This document shows positions 43,370-53,200 of a DNA stretch of 64,000 bases, in pieces. The stretch's first letter is position 1. Every line of letters begins with the position of its first letter. A program made the translations under genes and the position numbers. The stretch covers positions 18,837 through 82,836 of the forward strand of contig NZ_CALXEG010000006.1 in assembly GCF_944387275.1 (NCBI RefSeq). The letters are read 5' to 3'. Below the pieces are notes generated by a model. The model had not been told where the DNA came from. It worked only from the letters and a program-made list of their open reading frames with translations, and ran no database searches. The DNA is from an uncultured Pseudoflavonifractor sp. GTDB taxonomy: Bacteria; Bacillota; Clostridia; Oscillospirales; Oscillospiraceae.

Positions 43370-44340
43370 CCGTGACCCTGCGTCTGTCTGCCCTGCTGCT
43401 GGGCTTTTTCCTGGACCTGCTGCTGGGGGACCCTCGCTGGCTCCCCCACCCCATCCGGGCCATCGGCGCCCTTATCGCCGGACTGGAGAAGGTGCTCCGC
43501 AAGATTTTTCCCAAAACTCAGGGCGGAGAGCTCTCTGGGGGCGTGGTCCTGGTGATTCTGGTGCTGGTGTTCTCCGGCGGCTTTACCCTGCTGGTGCTGT
43601 GGCTGTGCGGGAAGGTGGGGCTGTGGCTCCGGTTCCTGGCGGAGGCCATCCTCTGCTTCCAGCTGCTGGCCACCCGCTCCCTCAAGGGGGAGAGCATGAA
43701 GGTATACAAGGCCCTGAAGGCCGGAGACCTGGAGGGCGCCCGCTACGCGGTGTCCATGATCGTGGGCCGGGACACCCAGCGCCTGGACGAGGCGGGCGTG
43801 GCCCGGGCGGCGGTGGAGACCGTGGCGGAGAACGCCTCCGACGGCGTCATCGCGCCCCTGATCTTCCTGGCCATCGGCGGCGCGCCCCTGGGCATGGTCT
43901 ACAAGGCGGTGAACACCATGGACTCCATGGTGGGCTACAAGAACGACCAATATCTTTGGTTCGGCCGCTGCGCCGCCAAGCTGGACGACGTGGTGAACTT
44001 CATCCCCGCCCGGCTGGCGGGGCTGCTCATGTGCCTGGGGGCGGGGTTCTCCGGCTTTGACGGCCCCAACGCCCTGCGGATCTTCCGCCGGGATCGGAAA
44101 AACCACAAATCCCCCAACTCCGCCCACACCGAGGCCGCCGCTGCCGGCGCCCTCCACATCCAGCTGGGCGGGTCCAACTACTACTTCGGCAAGCTGGTGG
44201 AGAAGCCCACCATCGGCGACCCCGACCACCCGGTGGAGCCTCTGGACATTGTCCGGGTGAACCGGCTCATGTATGCCACTGCCTTTCTCGCGCTGGTGCT
44301 GTGCTGCGGCGTGCCGCTGCTGGTGAGCCTGGCGCTGTAA
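43366..44340 (+). CDS. cbiB: adenosylcobinamide-phosphate synthase CbiB
   Basis: 324 residues with about five membrane helices. Attaches aminopropanol phosphate to adenosylcobyric acid. Hallmarks are FFLDLLLGDPRWLPHPIRAI (12-30), SMIVGRDTQRLDEAGVARAA (near 127), ETVAENASDGVIAPLIFLAI (near 147) and NTMDSMVGYKNDQYLWFGR (near 182). The ATG overlaps the cobC stop. Confidence 0.94.
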   Translation: MTVTLRLSALLLGFFLDLLLGDPRWLPHPIRAIGALIAGLEKVLRKIFPKTQGGELSGGVVLVILVLVFSGGFTLLVLWLCGKVGLWLRFLAEAILCFQLLATRSLKGESMKVYKALKAGDLEGARYAVSMIVGRDTQRLDEAGVARAAVETVAENASDGVIAPLIFLAIGGAPLGMVYKAVNTMDSMVGYKNDQYLWFGRCAAKLDDVVNFIPARLAGLLMCLGAGFSGFDGPNALRIFRRDRKNHKSPNSAHTEAAAAGALHIQLGGSNYYFGKLVEKPTIGDPDHPVEPLDIVRVNRLMYATAFLALVLCCGVPLLVSLAL

Positions 44341-44374
44341 AGGCGATCTCAAAGCAGAGGAGGGAGCGACCGCC

Positions 44375-45421
44375 ATGCAGTACACCCACGGCGGCGATAT
44401 CTGGAGCTGTCCCGCGCCGGTGCTGGACTTCTCCGCCAATCTCAATCCCCTGGGCATGCCGCCCCAGGTCAAGCAGGCGGCAGAGGCGGCCATCACCGAC
44501 GCCATCCACTACCCCGACCCGGCCTGCCGGAAACTCACCGCCGGCATTGCCGCCCGGGACGGCGTGAAGCCGGAGCAGGTGCTCTGCGGCGCGGGCGCGG
44601 CCGACCTGATCTTCCGCCTGGTGTGGGCGGAGAAGCCCCGCCGGGCCATGGTCACCGCCCCCACCTTCTCCGAATACGGCCAGGCCCTCCGGGCCGCCGG
44701 GGCGGAGGTCGTCTCCTACCGCCTGCGGAGAGAGGACGGCTTTGATCTGACGGAGGACATCCTCCGCCGCATTGACCACGACTTGGACATGCTCTTCCTC
44801 TGCACCCCCAACAACCCCACCGGGCGGACCATCCCCGCGCAGCTGCTGGAGGCCATTGCCGGGCGGTGCGGGGAGATGGGGGTCCGGCTGGTGGTGGACG
44901 AGTGCTTCCTGGAGCTGACAGATGGCGCCCAGGGGCTGGCCGGACGGCTGGAGGCGTTTCCCACCCTCTTTCTCCTGCGGGCCTTCACCAAGAGCTACGC
45001 CATCCCCGGCCTGCGGCTGGGGTACTGCCTCACCGCCGACCGGGCGCTGCTGGACCAGATGGAGGCCTGCGCCCCGGCCTGGGCAGTGTCGGTGCCCGCC
45101 CAGGCGGCGGGTCTGGCGGCCCTGGAGCAGCCCGGCTGGCCGGAGCAGGCCAGGGCGGTTATCGGCCCGGCCCGGGAGCAGCTCTTTGCGGAGCTGAGTG
45201 CGCTGGGGCTGGAGGTGTGGCCCGGTCAGGCCAACTACCTGCTCTTCCGGGCCCCAGGACAGTGCGACCTGAAGGAGCGCATGGCGGCGCGGGGCATCCT
45301 CCTCCGCTCCTGCGCCAACTACGACGGCCTGGGCCCCGACTACTACCGGGCGGCAGTGCGTCTGCCGGAGGAGAACGAACAGCTGATTTCCACACTCCGG
45401 GCAGTCCTGGTGGAAAACTGA
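44375..45421 (+). CDS. cobD: threonine-phosphate decarboxylase CobD (PLP aminotransferase fold)
   Basis: 348 residues. Supplies aminopropanol O-phosphate. The N-terminal HGGDIWSCPAPVLDFSANLN and LGMP are typical of CobD. The PLP fold is seen in FLCTPNNPTGRTIP (near 145), VVDECFLEL and the PLP-binding Lys in RAFTKSYAIPGLRLGY (near 208). Histidinol-phosphate aminotransferase is the related alternative, but the cobalamin context decides. GAGGAGGGAG lies before the start. Confidence 0.9.
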   Translation: MQYTHGGDIWSCPAPVLDFSANLNPLGMPPQVKQAAEAAITDAIHYPDPACRKLTAGIAARDGVKPEQVLCGAGAADLIFRLVWAEKPRRAMVTAPTFSEYGQALRAAGAEVVSYRLRREDGFDLTEDILRRIDHDLDMLFLCTPNNPTGRTIPAQLLEAIAGRCGEMGVRLVVDECFLELTDGAQGLAGRLEAFPTLFLLRAFTKSYAIPGLRLGYCLTADRALLDQMEACAPAWAVSVPAQAAGLAALEQPGWPEQARAVIGPAREQLFAELSALGLEVWPGQANYLLFRAPGQCDLKERMAARGILLRSCANYDGLGPDYYRAAVRLPEENEQLISTLRAVLVEN

Positions 45422-45445
45422 CGGTACAGGGAGGATACGACTGGA

Positions 45446-46948
45446 ATGGCAAAGGCGATTATGATTCAGGGCACCGCCTCCAACGCGGGCAAGAGTCTGC
45501 TGGCGGCGGGGCTGTGCCGGGTGTTCCGGCAGGACGGCTACCGGGTGGCCCCCTTCAAGGCCCAGAACATGGCCCTCAACTCCTTCATCACCGAGGAGGG
45601 GCTGGAGATGGGCCGGGCCCAGGTGGTCCAGGCCGAGGCGGCGGGAGTGGCTCCGTCGGTGCGGATGAACCCGGTGCTCCTCAAGCCCACCAACGATACC
45701 GGCTCCCAGGTTATCGTCAACGGGATTCCTCGGGGTACTATGCGGGCGTCGGAATACTACCAGTATAAGAAAAACCTGATTCCAGAGGTCATGGCGGCCT
45801 ATCAGTCCCTGGCCGACGCGTACGACATCATCGTCATCGAGGGGGCGGGCAGCCCGGCGGAGATCAACCTGCGGCAGGACGACTTCGTCAACATGGGCAT
45901 GGCCAAGCTGGCCGACGCGCCGGTGCTGCTGGTGGGAGACATCGACCGGGGCGGCGTGTTCGCCTCCCTGTACGGCACGGTGGCGCTGCTGGAGCCGGAT
46001 GAGCAGGAACGGATCAAGGGCTTTGTCATCAATAAGTTCCGTGGTGACGTGGAGATCCTCCGCCCCGGTCTGAAGCAGCTGGAGGACCTGGCGGGCAAGC
46101 CGGTACTGGGCGTGGTGCCCATGCTGAAGGTGGACGTGGACGACGAGGACTCCCTCTCTCAGCGGCTGGAGCCGGGGAAAAAGGTGGGCCTTATCGACAT
46201 CGCGGTGATCCGCCTGCCCCGCCTGTCCAACTTCACCGACTTCAACCCGCTGGAGCGCCTGGAGGAGGTCACCCTCCGGTACGTGTCCTCCCCCCGGGAG
46301 CTGGGCAGTCCGGATTTGATTATTCTCCCCGGCACCAAGAACACCATGGGGGACCTGCGCTGGCTGCGCCAGAGCGGGCTGGAGAGCGCCATCCTGAAGC
46401 ACGCCGCCGCCGGCGGGTGCGTGGTGGGCATCTGCGGCGGCTACCAGATGCTGGGCCGCAGCATCTCCGACCCCGACGGGGTGGAGGGGGGCGGCAGCCT
46501 GGCCGGTCTGGGCCTGCTGCCCACCGAGACGGTGTTCTTTGGCGAAAAGACCCGCACCCGGGTCAGCGGCCAGTTTGACGCCATGGGCGGGGACTTCGCC
46601 GCCATGGCGGAGGTGCCCTTTGAGGGCTACGAGATCCACATGGGCCGCACCACCCATCTGGACGGGAGCGCCAACATCCTCTCCTTCCGCACCCTGGACG
46701 GAGAGGCCCACGCCGACGGCGCAGCGGCGGGAAACGTGTGGGGCTGCTACATCCACGGCATTTTCGACCGGGCGGAGTGCGCGGCAGCCCTGGTCAACTG
46801 CCTGCGCCGCCGCCGGGGGCTGGAGGCCTCCGCCGCTGCGGTGGACTGGAAGGTATACAAGGAACAGCAGTATGACGCCCTGGCCGACGGGGTGCGGGCT
46901 GCATTGGATATGGAGCGGATCTACCGCATCCTGAACGGGGAGGAATGA
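45446..46948 (+). CDS. cbiP: cobyric acid synthase CbiP
   Basis: 500 residues. Amidates side chains b, d, e and g using glutamine. The N-terminal domain opens [20 protein letters not shown] and has [20 protein letters not shown]. The amidotransferase half has the Cys in [11 protein letters not shown] (near 330) and a late His in CYIHGIFD. The stop overlaps cbiC as ATGA. Confidence 0.95.
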   Translation: MAKAIMIQGTASNAGKSLLAAGLCRVFRQDGYRVAPFKAQNMALNSFITEEGLEMGRAQVVQAEAAGVAPSVRMNPVLLKPTNDTGSQVIVNGIPRGTMRASEYYQYKKNLIPEVMAAYQSLADAYDIIVIEGAGSPAEINLRQDDFVNMGMAKLADAPVLLVGDIDRGGVFASLYGTVALLEPDEQERIKGFVINKFRGDVEILRPGLKQLEDLAGKPVLGVVPMLKVDVDDEDSLSQRLEPGKKVGLIDIAVIRLPRLSNFTDFNPLERLEEVTLRYVSSPRELGSPDLIILPGTKNTMGDLRWLRQSGLESAILKHAAAGGCVVGICGGYQMLGRSISDPDGVEGGGSLAGLGLLPTETVFFGEKTRTRVSGQFDAMGGDFAAMAEVPFEGYEIHMGRTTHLDGSANILSFRTLDGEAHADGAAAGNVWGCYIHGIFDRAECAAALVNCLRRRRGLEASAAAVDWKVYKEQQYDALADGVRAALDMERIYRILNGEE

Positions 46949-47595
46949 GCATGAAGGTGGAGCTGCAGCGGGTAGCCCCCGCGGAGATCGAGAAGCGGAG
47001 CATGGAGATCATCACCTCTGAGCTGGGGGAGCGGTCCTTCCCGCCGGAGGTGCTGCCGGTGGTGAAGCGGGTCATCCACACCAGCGCCGACTTTGACTAC
47101 GCCGACAACCTGGTCTTTTCCCCCGGCGCGGTGGCCAAGGGCATTGAGGCCGTCAAAAACGGCTGTACCATTGTCACCGACACTCAGATGGCCTGGTCCG
47201 GCGTGAACAAGCGGGTGCTGGAGAAGTTCGGCGGCAGGGCGGTGTGCTTCATGTCCGACCCGGAGGTGGCCGCCGAGGCCAAGGCCCGGGGGGAGACCCG
47301 TGCCACCGTGTCCATGGAGCGGGCGGCGGAGCTGGAAGGGCCCCTGGTGTTTGCCATCGGCAACGCCCCCACCGCCCTGGTGCGGCTGTGCCAGCTCATC
47401 GACGAGGGCAAGGTGGCCCCCGCTCTGGTCATCGGCGTGCCTGTGGGCTTTGTGAACGTGGTGGAGTCCAAGGAGCTGATGCTCACCATGGATACGCCCC
47501 ACATTGTGGCCCGGGGCCGGAAGGGTGGCAGCAACGTGGCCGCCGCCATCTGCAACGCCATTCTCTACCAGGCCTCCGGCAACGCCCGGGAGTGA
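46945..47595 (+). CDS. cbiC: cobalt-precorrin-8 methylmutase CbiC
   Basis: 216 residues. Moves the C11 methyl group to C12. The catalytic His lies in [17 protein letters not shown] (near 48) and the conserved [12 protein letters not shown] near 78; [19 protein letters not shown] (near 136) is also typical. It overlaps cbiP and is followed 11 bp later by cbiK. Confidence 0.94.
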   Translation: MSMKVELQRVAPAEIEKRSMEIITSELGERSFPPEVLPVVKRVIHTSADFDYADNLVFSPGAVAKGIEAVKNGCTIVTDTQMAWSGVNKRVLEKFGGRAVCFMSDPEVAAEAKARGETRATVSMERAAELEGPLVFAIGNAPTALVRLCQLIDEGKVAPALVIGVPVGFVNVVESKELMLTMDTPHIVARGRKGGSNVAAAICNAILYQASGNARE

Positions 47596-47606
47596 GGAGG
47601 ACATCC

Positions 47607-48398
47607 ATGGACAAGAAAGCCATTCTGGCCGTCTCCTTCGGCACCAGCTACCACGACACCCTGGAGCGGACCATCGGGGCCATTGAGCAGGAGCTGGCCG
47701 CCGTGTTTCCCGACCGGATGTTCCTCCGGGCCTTTACCAGCGGCATGATCTGCCGTAAACTGAAGGAGCGGGACGGCATCGTCATCCCCAGCCCCGCCCA
47801 GGCTCTGGAGCAGCTGCTGAACGAGGGAGTGACCGACGTGGTCATCCAGCCCACCCACGTCATCAACGGCGCGGAGTACGACAAGCTCATGGCCCAGGCG
47901 GCCCCGTTCCGGGACAAATTTGCCGGGCTGACCGTGGGTGCGCCCCTGCTCACCTCCATAGAGGACTATGAGGCGGTGGCTGAGGCCATTCTGGAGCAGC
48001 TGCCCGAGCAGCAGCCGGACACCGCCCAGGTGTTCATGGGCCACGGCACCGAGCACTATGTGAACCCGTCCTACACCCAGCTGGAGTACCTCTTCCACGA
48101 CATGGGCCGGAAGGATATCGTCATCGGCACGGTGGAGGGCTATCCCGGCCTGGAGCAGGTGCTGCGGCGGCTCTCCGAACGGCCCGAGGTGAAGAAAGCC
48201 CAGCTGCACCCCCTGATGGTGGTGGCGGGCGACCACGCCCGCAACGACCTGGCCGGTGAGGAACCCGACTCCTGGAAGAGCGCCCTGGAGGGCGCGGGCT
48301 ACCAGGTGGCGTGCGATCTGCGGGGTCTGGGGGAGTTCCCCGGCATCCAGCGGCTGTTTGCCGAACACGCCCGACAGGCGGCAGACAATCGGGAGTGA
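47607..48398 (+). CDS. cbiK: sirohydrochlorin cobaltochelatase CbiK
   Basis: 263 residues. Inserts Co2+ into sirohydrochlorin, the branch step to cobalamin. The N-terminal ILAVSFGTSYHDTLERTI and the metal-binding His residues in QPTHVINGAEYD (near 83) and FMGHGTEHYVNPSYTQ (near 143) fit the CbiK family. AGGAGG precedes the ATG. The second riboswitch begins 22 bases after its stop. Confidence 0.93.
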   Translation: MDKKAILAVSFGTSYHDTLERTIGAIEQELAAVFPDRMFLRAFTSGMICRKLKERDGIVIPSPAQALEQLLNEGVTDVVIQPTHVINGAEYDKLMAQAAPFRDKFAGLTVGAPLLTSIEDYEAVAEAILEQLPEQQPDTAQVFMGHGTEHYVNPSYTQLEYLFHDMGRKDIVIGTVEGYPGLEQVLRRLSERPEVKKAQLHPLMVVAGDHARNDLAGEEPDSWKSALEGAGYQVACDLRGLGEFPGIQRLFAEHARQAADNRE

Positions 48399-48420
48399 TC
48401 CCGTTCATATAGATGGAAGC

Positions 48421-48565
48421 GTGGGCCGGAAGAGGGAAGTCGGGTGAGAATCCCGCGCAGTCCCGCTGCCGTAAGAGAGGAGCCGCCGGACAGAACGTCA
48501 CTGGGTGCGCCCGGGAAGGCGTCCGGAGGCAGAGAGGCTCAAGCCGGAAAACCTGGCCGGCCCCA
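48421..48565 (+). ncRNA. cobalamin riboswitch 2 (internal, upstream of cbiM)
   Basis: The closing helix GGGCCGG (48423-48429) / CCGGCCC (48557-48563) brackets AGAGGGAAGTCGGGTGAGAA, TCCCGCGCAGTCCCGCTGCC, CACTGGG and the B12 box AAGCCGGAAAACCTGGCCGG. It lies between cbiK and cbiM with no clear own promoter. No terminator follows, so it probably controls translation of the cobalt importer. Confidence 0.9.
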
Positions 48566-48594
48566 AATCACCCACCTACGGATGATAGGAAAGG

Positions 48595-49329
48595 ATGAAA
48601 AACCGTATGAAATCATGTACAATGAACCGCTGTATCAGGACAGGCGCTGTCCTGGCCGTGCTGCTGGCCGCCCTCACCGTGGGGGCCTCCGCCATGCACA
48701 TCGCCGAGGGCTACCTGCCGGTGGGCTGGGCCATCGCCTGGGGCGTGGTGTGCGTCCCCTTTGTGGCCGCCGGCCTCATCTCCATCAAAAAGAAGATCGA
48801 GCAGGCCCCCAGAACCAAGATTCTGCTGGCCATGTGCGGGGCCTTTGCCTTTGTGCTCTCGGCCCTGAAGCTGCCCTCCTTCAGCGGCTCCTGCTCCCAC
48901 CCCACCGGCGTGGGCCTGGGCGCCATTCTCTTTGGGCCTGTGGCCATGACCGTGCTGGGCCTCATCGTGCTGCTGTTCCAGGCCCTGCTGCTGGCCCATG
49001 GCGGCCTGACCACTCTGGGCGCCAACACCTTCTCCATGGCAGTGGCCGGTCCCATCGTGTCCTGGGCGGTGTATAAGCTGCTGCGCAAGGTGGGAGCGCC
49101 CGCCGCCGTGGCGGTCTTTGCCGCCGCCGCCCTGGGGGATCTGCTGACCTACGTGGTCACCTCCATCCAGCTGGCCCTGGCCACCGGAGACGGTATGCTC
49201 AAGTTCCTCACCATCTTTGCCGTCACCCAGATCCCCCTGGCCATCGCTGAGGGACTGCTGACCGTGGTGGTGTTCAACGTGCTGGAGAAGTACAGCAAGA
49301 ACGAGCTCCAGGCGCTCCGTGTGGTGTAA
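48595..49329 (+). CDS. cbiM: cobalt ECF transporter substrate-specific component CbiM
   Basis: 244 residues. A signal-like N-terminal helix is followed by the conserved [13 protein letters not shown], whose His helps bind the metal after processing, and then about six membrane helices. [18 protein letters not shown] (near 100) and [18 protein letters not shown] (near 128) are family signatures. AGGAAAGG abuts the ATG; a second ATG four codons on is possible. Confidence 0.94.
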   Translation: MKNRMKSCTMNRCIRTGAVLAVLLAALTVGASAMHIAEGYLPVGWAIAWGVVCVPFVAAGLISIKKKIEQAPRTKILLAMCGAFAFVLSALKLPSFSGSCSHPTGVGLGAILFGPVAMTVLGLIVLLFQALLLAHGGLTTLGANTFSMAVAGPIVSWAVYKLLRKVGAPAAVAVFAAAALGDLLTYVVTSIQLALATGDGMLKFLTIFAVTQIPLAIAEGLLTVVVFNVLEKYSKNELQALRVV

Positions 49330-49342
49330 GGAGGGGAATGAG

Positions 49343-49645
49343 ATGAAGGTTTGGCAGAAAAATCTGATTTTGGTTGTCCTGGCCGTGCTGCTGGCGGCCA
49401 TTCCCCTGTGGCTCCTGCCCAACGCCGAGTTCGGCGGCGCCGACGACCAGGCCGAGGAGGCCATCCAGGAGATCAATCCCGACTACGAGCCCTGGTTTGA
49501 GCCCATTCTGGAGCCTGCCAGCGGCGAGGTGGAGTCCCTGCTCTTTGCCCTTCAGGCGGCCATCGGCGCCGGCGTGGTGGGCTTTGTGCTGGGCCGAATC
49601 ACCAAGCGGCCCGGCGACGGGAAAAAGAACGAGGAGGCAAACTGA
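49343..49645 (+). CDS. cbiN: cobalt transporter accessory protein CbiN
   Basis: 100 residues with two membrane helices (about 7-27 and 68-88). The loop between them carries FGGADDQAEEAIQEI and NPDYEPWFEPILEP, typical of CbiN. It stabilises the CbiM transporter core. GGAGGGGA precedes the ATG. Confidence 0.92.
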   Translation: MKVWQKNLILVVLAVLLAAIPLWLLPNAEFGGADDQAEEAIQEINPDYEPWFEPILEPASGEVESLLFALQAAIGAGVVGFVLGRITKRPGDGKKNEEAN

Positions 49646-49647
49646 CC

Positions 49648-50427
49648 ATGGGAACCGACCGTTACGCCTATCAGTCCCGCATGCGGCGAGTGTCCCCCAT
49701 GCCCAAGCTGCTGCTGACTGCGGTGAGCCTGGTGCTCTGCCTGTGCTGCGACAGCATTGCGGTGGGGCTGGCCACCCTGGTGGGCATGGGCGTGCTGACA
49801 TGGCTGCTGGGCGGACTGTCGCCCCGGGTCTATCTCCACTTTCTGAAGATCCCCCTGGCATTTCTGCTGATCGGCAGCATTACCGTTCTGATTCACAGCT
49901 ACCCCACAGGGGCCGCCGTTCTGGCGGCGGTCCCCGTGGGCAGCCGCCTGTGGGGCTTTGACGCCGCCGCCCTCCGCCAGGCGTCCACCCTGTTCTGCAA
50001 GGCCATGGGTGCGGTGGCGTGCATGTACTTTCTCACGTTAAACACCCCGGTCACCGACGTGACCATGGCCATGGAGAAGCTCCACGTGCCCAAGCTGCTG
50101 GTGGAGCTGATGGAGCTCATCTACCGCTTTATCTTTGTGCTGGCCGAGACGGCCTCCAACATCCGCATCGCCCAGGAGTCCCGGCTGGGCTACCAGGGCG
50201 TGCGCCGGTCCATCTCCTCCCTGGGGACACTGATCTCCATGGTGTTCCTGCGGGCCTGGCGGAAGGCGGACCGGGTATATACCGCCCTGGAGTCCCGGGG
50301 CTATACCAACCATCTGACCACCCTGTCCAGCGGCTACCGGGCGGGGCGCTGGCTCTATCCCGCCACGGCGGGGGTGGCCCTGGGGCAGATTTTGGTGCTG
50401 TATTTGGAGAGGAGTGTGGGAGGATGA
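49648..50427 (+). CDS. cbiQ: cobalt ECF transporter transmembrane component CbiQ
   Basis: 259 residues, about five to six membrane helices. The coupling motif for the ATPase is visible as AQESRLGYQGVRRSI and AWRKADRVYTALESRGY (near 175-215, Ala-Arg-Gly-like). It starts two bases after cbiN and overlaps cbiO by four bases (ATGA). Confidence 0.92.
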   Translation: MGTDRYAYQSRMRRVSPMPKLLLTAVSLVLCLCCDSIAVGLATLVGMGVLTWLLGGLSPRVYLHFLKIPLAFLLIGSITVLIHSYPTGAAVLAAVPVGSRLWGFDAAALRQASTLFCKAMGAVACMYFLTLNTPVTDVTMAMEKLHVPKLLVELMELIYRFIFVLAETASNIRIAQESRLGYQGVRRSISSLGTLISMVFLRAWRKADRVYTALESRGYTNHLTTLSSGYRAGRWLYPATAGVALGQILVLYLERSVGG

Positions 50428-51278
50428 ACGCCGCCATTGAGGCCAGGGACCTGTGCTACACCTACGAGGACGGCACCGTAGCCCTGGATCACATCTCCCT
50501 CAAGGCCCAGAAGGGGAAGATTACCGGCATCCTGGGGGCCAACGGCGCGGGCAAGTCCACCCTGTTTCTCAATCTGAACGGGGTGCTCAACCCCGCCTCC
50601 GGCCAGGTGTTGCTGGACGGGGAGCCGGTCCGCCGGGACCGGAAGGGCATCACAGAGCTGCGCCGCCGGGTGGGCATTGTGTTCCAGGACCCGGACGACC
50701 AGCTCTTTTCCGCCGACGTGTACCGGGACATCTCCTTCGGCGCGGTGAACCTGGGCCTGCCTGAGGCGGAGGTCCGCCGCCGGGTGGAGCAGGCCATGGA
50801 GCGCACCGGCGTGTCCGCCCTGCGGGACAAGCCCACCCACGCCCTGTCCTTCGGGCAGAAGAAGCGGGTGGCCATCGCCGGGGTGCTGGTGATGGAGCCG
50901 GAGGTGCTCATTCTGGACGAGCCCACCGCCGGACTGGACCCCCACGGGGTCAGCGAGCTGATGCGCCTGCTGTCCCAGCTGCGGGACAGCCTGGGCATGA
51001 CCATTCTGCTGGCCACCCATGACATGGACGTGGTGCCCATCTCCTGCGACTACGCCTATCTGCTGGGGCAGGGCCGGGTCCTGCTGGAGGGCACGCCGGG
51101 AGAACTCTTTTCCCAGCCGGAGGTGCTCCGGGCCAACCAGCTGCGCCTGCCCCGCATGGCCCACCTGATGGAGATCCTGCGGGAGCAGGACGGGCTGGAC
51201 ACCGACGTGTCCGCCGCCACCATCAGCGAGGTCCGGCGGGAGCTGCTGCGTCTATTGAAACAGGAGGAGACGACATGA
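50424..51278 (+). CDS. cbiO: cobalt ECF transporter ATPase CbiO
   Basis: 284 residues. Walker A is GANGAGKSTLFLNLNG (near 38), the Q-loop is VFQDPDDQLFS (near 87), the signature region is ALSFGQKKRVAIAGVL (near 142), Walker B is VLILDEPTAGLDP (near 162) and the H-loop is LATHDMDV (near 198). All catalytic motifs are intact, unlike the orphan ATPase at 58.8 kb. Confidence 0.95.
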   Translation: MNAAIEARDLCYTYEDGTVALDHISLKAQKGKITGILGANGAGKSTLFLNLNGVLNPASGQVLLDGEPVRRDRKGITELRRRVGIVFQDPDDQLFSADVYRDISFGAVNLGLPEAEVRRRVEQAMERTGVSALRDKPTHALSFGQKKRVAIAGVLVMEPEVLILDEPTAGLDPHGVSELMRLLSQLRDSLGMTILLATHDMDVVPISCDYAYLLGQGRVLLEGTPGELFSQPEVLRANQLRLPRMAHLMEILREQDGLDTDVSAATISEVRRELLRLLKQEETT

Positions 51279-51967
51279 ACCGAGGAAAACTGTACGGCGT
51301 GGGGGTGGGCCCCGGAGATCCGGAGCTGCTCACCCTGAAGGCACGCCGCATTCTGCTGGAGGCCGACGTGGTGGCCGTGCCCGACAAGGGCAGCGGGGAA
51401 AAGACCGCCCTGAATATCGTGAAGGACGTGGTGGAGGGCAAGAACCTCCTGCCCTGTCCCACCCCCATGGTGCGGGACAAGGCCCTGCTGGACGGCTGCT
51501 ATGAGGAGATCGCCGGGCGCATCTGCGCCCTGCTGGACGAGGGGAAGAACGTGGCCTTCATCACCCTGGGGGACCCCACTCTCTACTCCACCTACATCTA
51601 CGTCCACAAGAAGGTGCTCGCCCGGGGCTATGACGCTGAGCTGATCCCCGGTGTGCCCTCCATCTGCGCCGTGGCGGCCAGGCTGGGCACCTCCCTGTGT
51701 GAGAGTGCCGAGCGGCTGCTGGTGGTGCCCGCCTCCTATGAGGGCGTGGATGACTGCCTGGACTTCCCTGCCAACAAGGCCTTCATGAAGGCGGGCAAGA
51801 GCCTGCCCGCCCTGCGGGACAAGCTGCGCGAGCGGGGCCTGGACGGCGAGATGGTGGCCAACTGCGGCATGACAGGCGAGCGGGTGTACCACAGCCTGGA
51901 GGAACTGGAGGAGGGCGAAGGCTACTTCTCCGTGGTGCTGGTCAAGGAGCACCGGAACGAGACATAA
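51275..51967 (+). CDS. cbiL: precorrin-2 C20-methyltransferase CbiL
   Basis: 230 residues, TP_methylase fold. Methylates C20 of cobalt-factor II. Key segments are YGVGVGPGDPELLTLKARR at the N-terminus, FITLGDPTLYSTYIYVHKK (near 92) and PGVPSICAVAARLGTSLCES (near 123). It overlaps the cbiO stop. It completes the corrin-ring methyltransferases present in the block. Confidence 0.94.
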   Translation: MNRGKLYGVGVGPGDPELLTLKARRILLEADVVAVPDKGSGEKTALNIVKDVVEGKNLLPCPTPMVRDKALLDGCYEEIAGRICALLDEGKNVAFITLGDPTLYSTYIYVHKKVLARGYDAELIPGVPSICAVAARLGTSLCESAERLLVVPASYEGVDDCLDFPANKAFMKAGKSLPALRDKLRERGLDGEMVANCGMTGERVYHSLEELEEGEGYFSVVLVKEHRNET

Positions 51968-52002
51968 GCGGGGCCATATGCCCCTGTAAGGAAGTGCAAC
52001 AT

Positions 52003-53199
52003 ATGAACCTATCCATGTCCGGCCTGGACTACGGCCTGGCCCCCATCGCCCTGCGGGAGCGGCTCTCCTTTACCCGCAATCAGGCGGGGGAGCTGTCGGG
52101 GGAGATCAAGCGCAGTGTGCCCGGCGTACAGGGCTGCGTCATCATCTCCACCTGCAACCGGACGGAGATATACCTCTCCTGCCAGCCCGGGGTGGACCCG
52201 GAGCCCGGCGCGGTGCTGTGTGCCGCCGCCGGTCAGGACTACGCCCCCTTCGCCCACGCCTTTGTCACCCGGCGGGACGAGGCCGCGGTGAGGCATCTGG
52301 CCCGGGTGGCCGCGGGGCTCCGGTCCCAGATCTGGGGCGAGGACCAGATCGTCACCCAGGTCAAGACGGCCATCGCCGCATCCCGGGAGAACGGGGGCGC
52401 CGACCCGGTGCTGGAGACCTTGTTCCGCACCGCCGTCTCCGCCTCCAAGGCGGTCAAGACCAAGGCCCGGCTCACGGCCCTGCCCACCTCCGCCGCCTCT
52501 CGGGCCGTGGAGGTGCTGGAGCGGGAGACCGGCGGCCTGGCCGGACGGAAGGCCCTGGTTATCGGCAACGGGGAGATGGGCCGCCTGGCGGCCTCCCTGC
52601 TGCGGGAGGCGGGCTGTGCCGTCACGGTCACCCTGCGGAGCTACCACCACGGGGAGACCGTGGTCCCCGCGGGCTGCGCCGTGGCTCCCTATGATGAGCG
52701 GTATGCCGCCATGGAAGGGCGGGATATCCTCCTCTCCGCCACAACCAGCCCCCACTACACCGTCACCGCCTCCGAGCTCTCCGCCCTCAAGGCCCCTCCG
52801 GCCCTGCTGGTGGACCTGGCCATTCCCCGGGACATCCAGCCCGAGGCCGGGGACCTGCCGGGCGTGGCCCTGTTCAACGTGGACGCCCTGGGGGCCGCCC
52901 CCGAGCGGCAGGCGCCCCCCGAGGTGGAGGAGATCCTGGAGAGCCAGATCGCCCGCTTCTACCAGTGGGCGGACTACCGGGAGAGCCTGCCCCTGCTGGA
53001 GCGGCTCAAGGCGGACATCACCGACCGGGTGCTGGAGCGGCCCGACCTGGAGACCATGGACAAGGCCGAGGTGGCCGAGTACGCGGTGAGCCGGGCGGTG
53101 GAGCTGCTCTCCGGCGGCCTGAAGGAGATCCTCACCGCCGGGGAACTGGCCAAGTGCGAGGAGAAGATCCGCACCCGCAACGGCGGAAGGGTGGAGTGA
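52003..53199 (+). CDS. hemA: glutamyl-tRNA reductase
   Basis: 398 residues. The first step of C5 tetrapyrrole synthesis: glutamyl-tRNA to glutamate-1-semialdehyde. The catalytic Cys lies in VIISTCNRTEIYLS (near 45) and the tRNA/substrate region in GEDQIVTQVKTAI. The NADPH-binding GRKALVIGNGEMGRLAASLL is near 180. I prefer the ATG at 52003 (AAGGAAG eight bases upstream) over a GTG three codons earlier. It feeds the cobalamin operon it belongs to. Confidence 0.94.
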   Translation: MNLSMSGLDYGLAPIALRERLSFTRNQAGELSGEIKRSVPGVQGCVIISTCNRTEIYLSCQPGVDPEPGAVLCAAAGQDYAPFAHAFVTRRDEAAVRHLARVAAGLRSQIWGEDQIVTQVKTAIAASRENGGADPVLETLFRTAVSASKAVKTKARLTALPTSAASRAVEVLERETGGLAGRKALVIGNGEMGRLAASLLREAGCAVTVTLRSYHHGETVVPAGCAVAPYDERYAAMEGRDILLSATTSPHYTVTASELSALKAPPALLVDLAIPRDIQPEAGDLPGVALFNVDALGAAPERQAPPEVEEILESQIARFYQWADYRESLPLLERLKADITDRVLERPDLETMDKAEVAEYAVSRAVELLSGGLKEILTAGELAKCEEKIRTRNGGRVE

Positions 53200-53200
53200 C

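Noticed and set aside
44375..45421. Histidinol-phosphate aminotransferase (hisC)
   Set aside because: The fold is shared, but the N-terminal HGGDIW/LDFSANLN pattern and the position inside the cobalamin operon favour threonine-phosphate decarboxylase.
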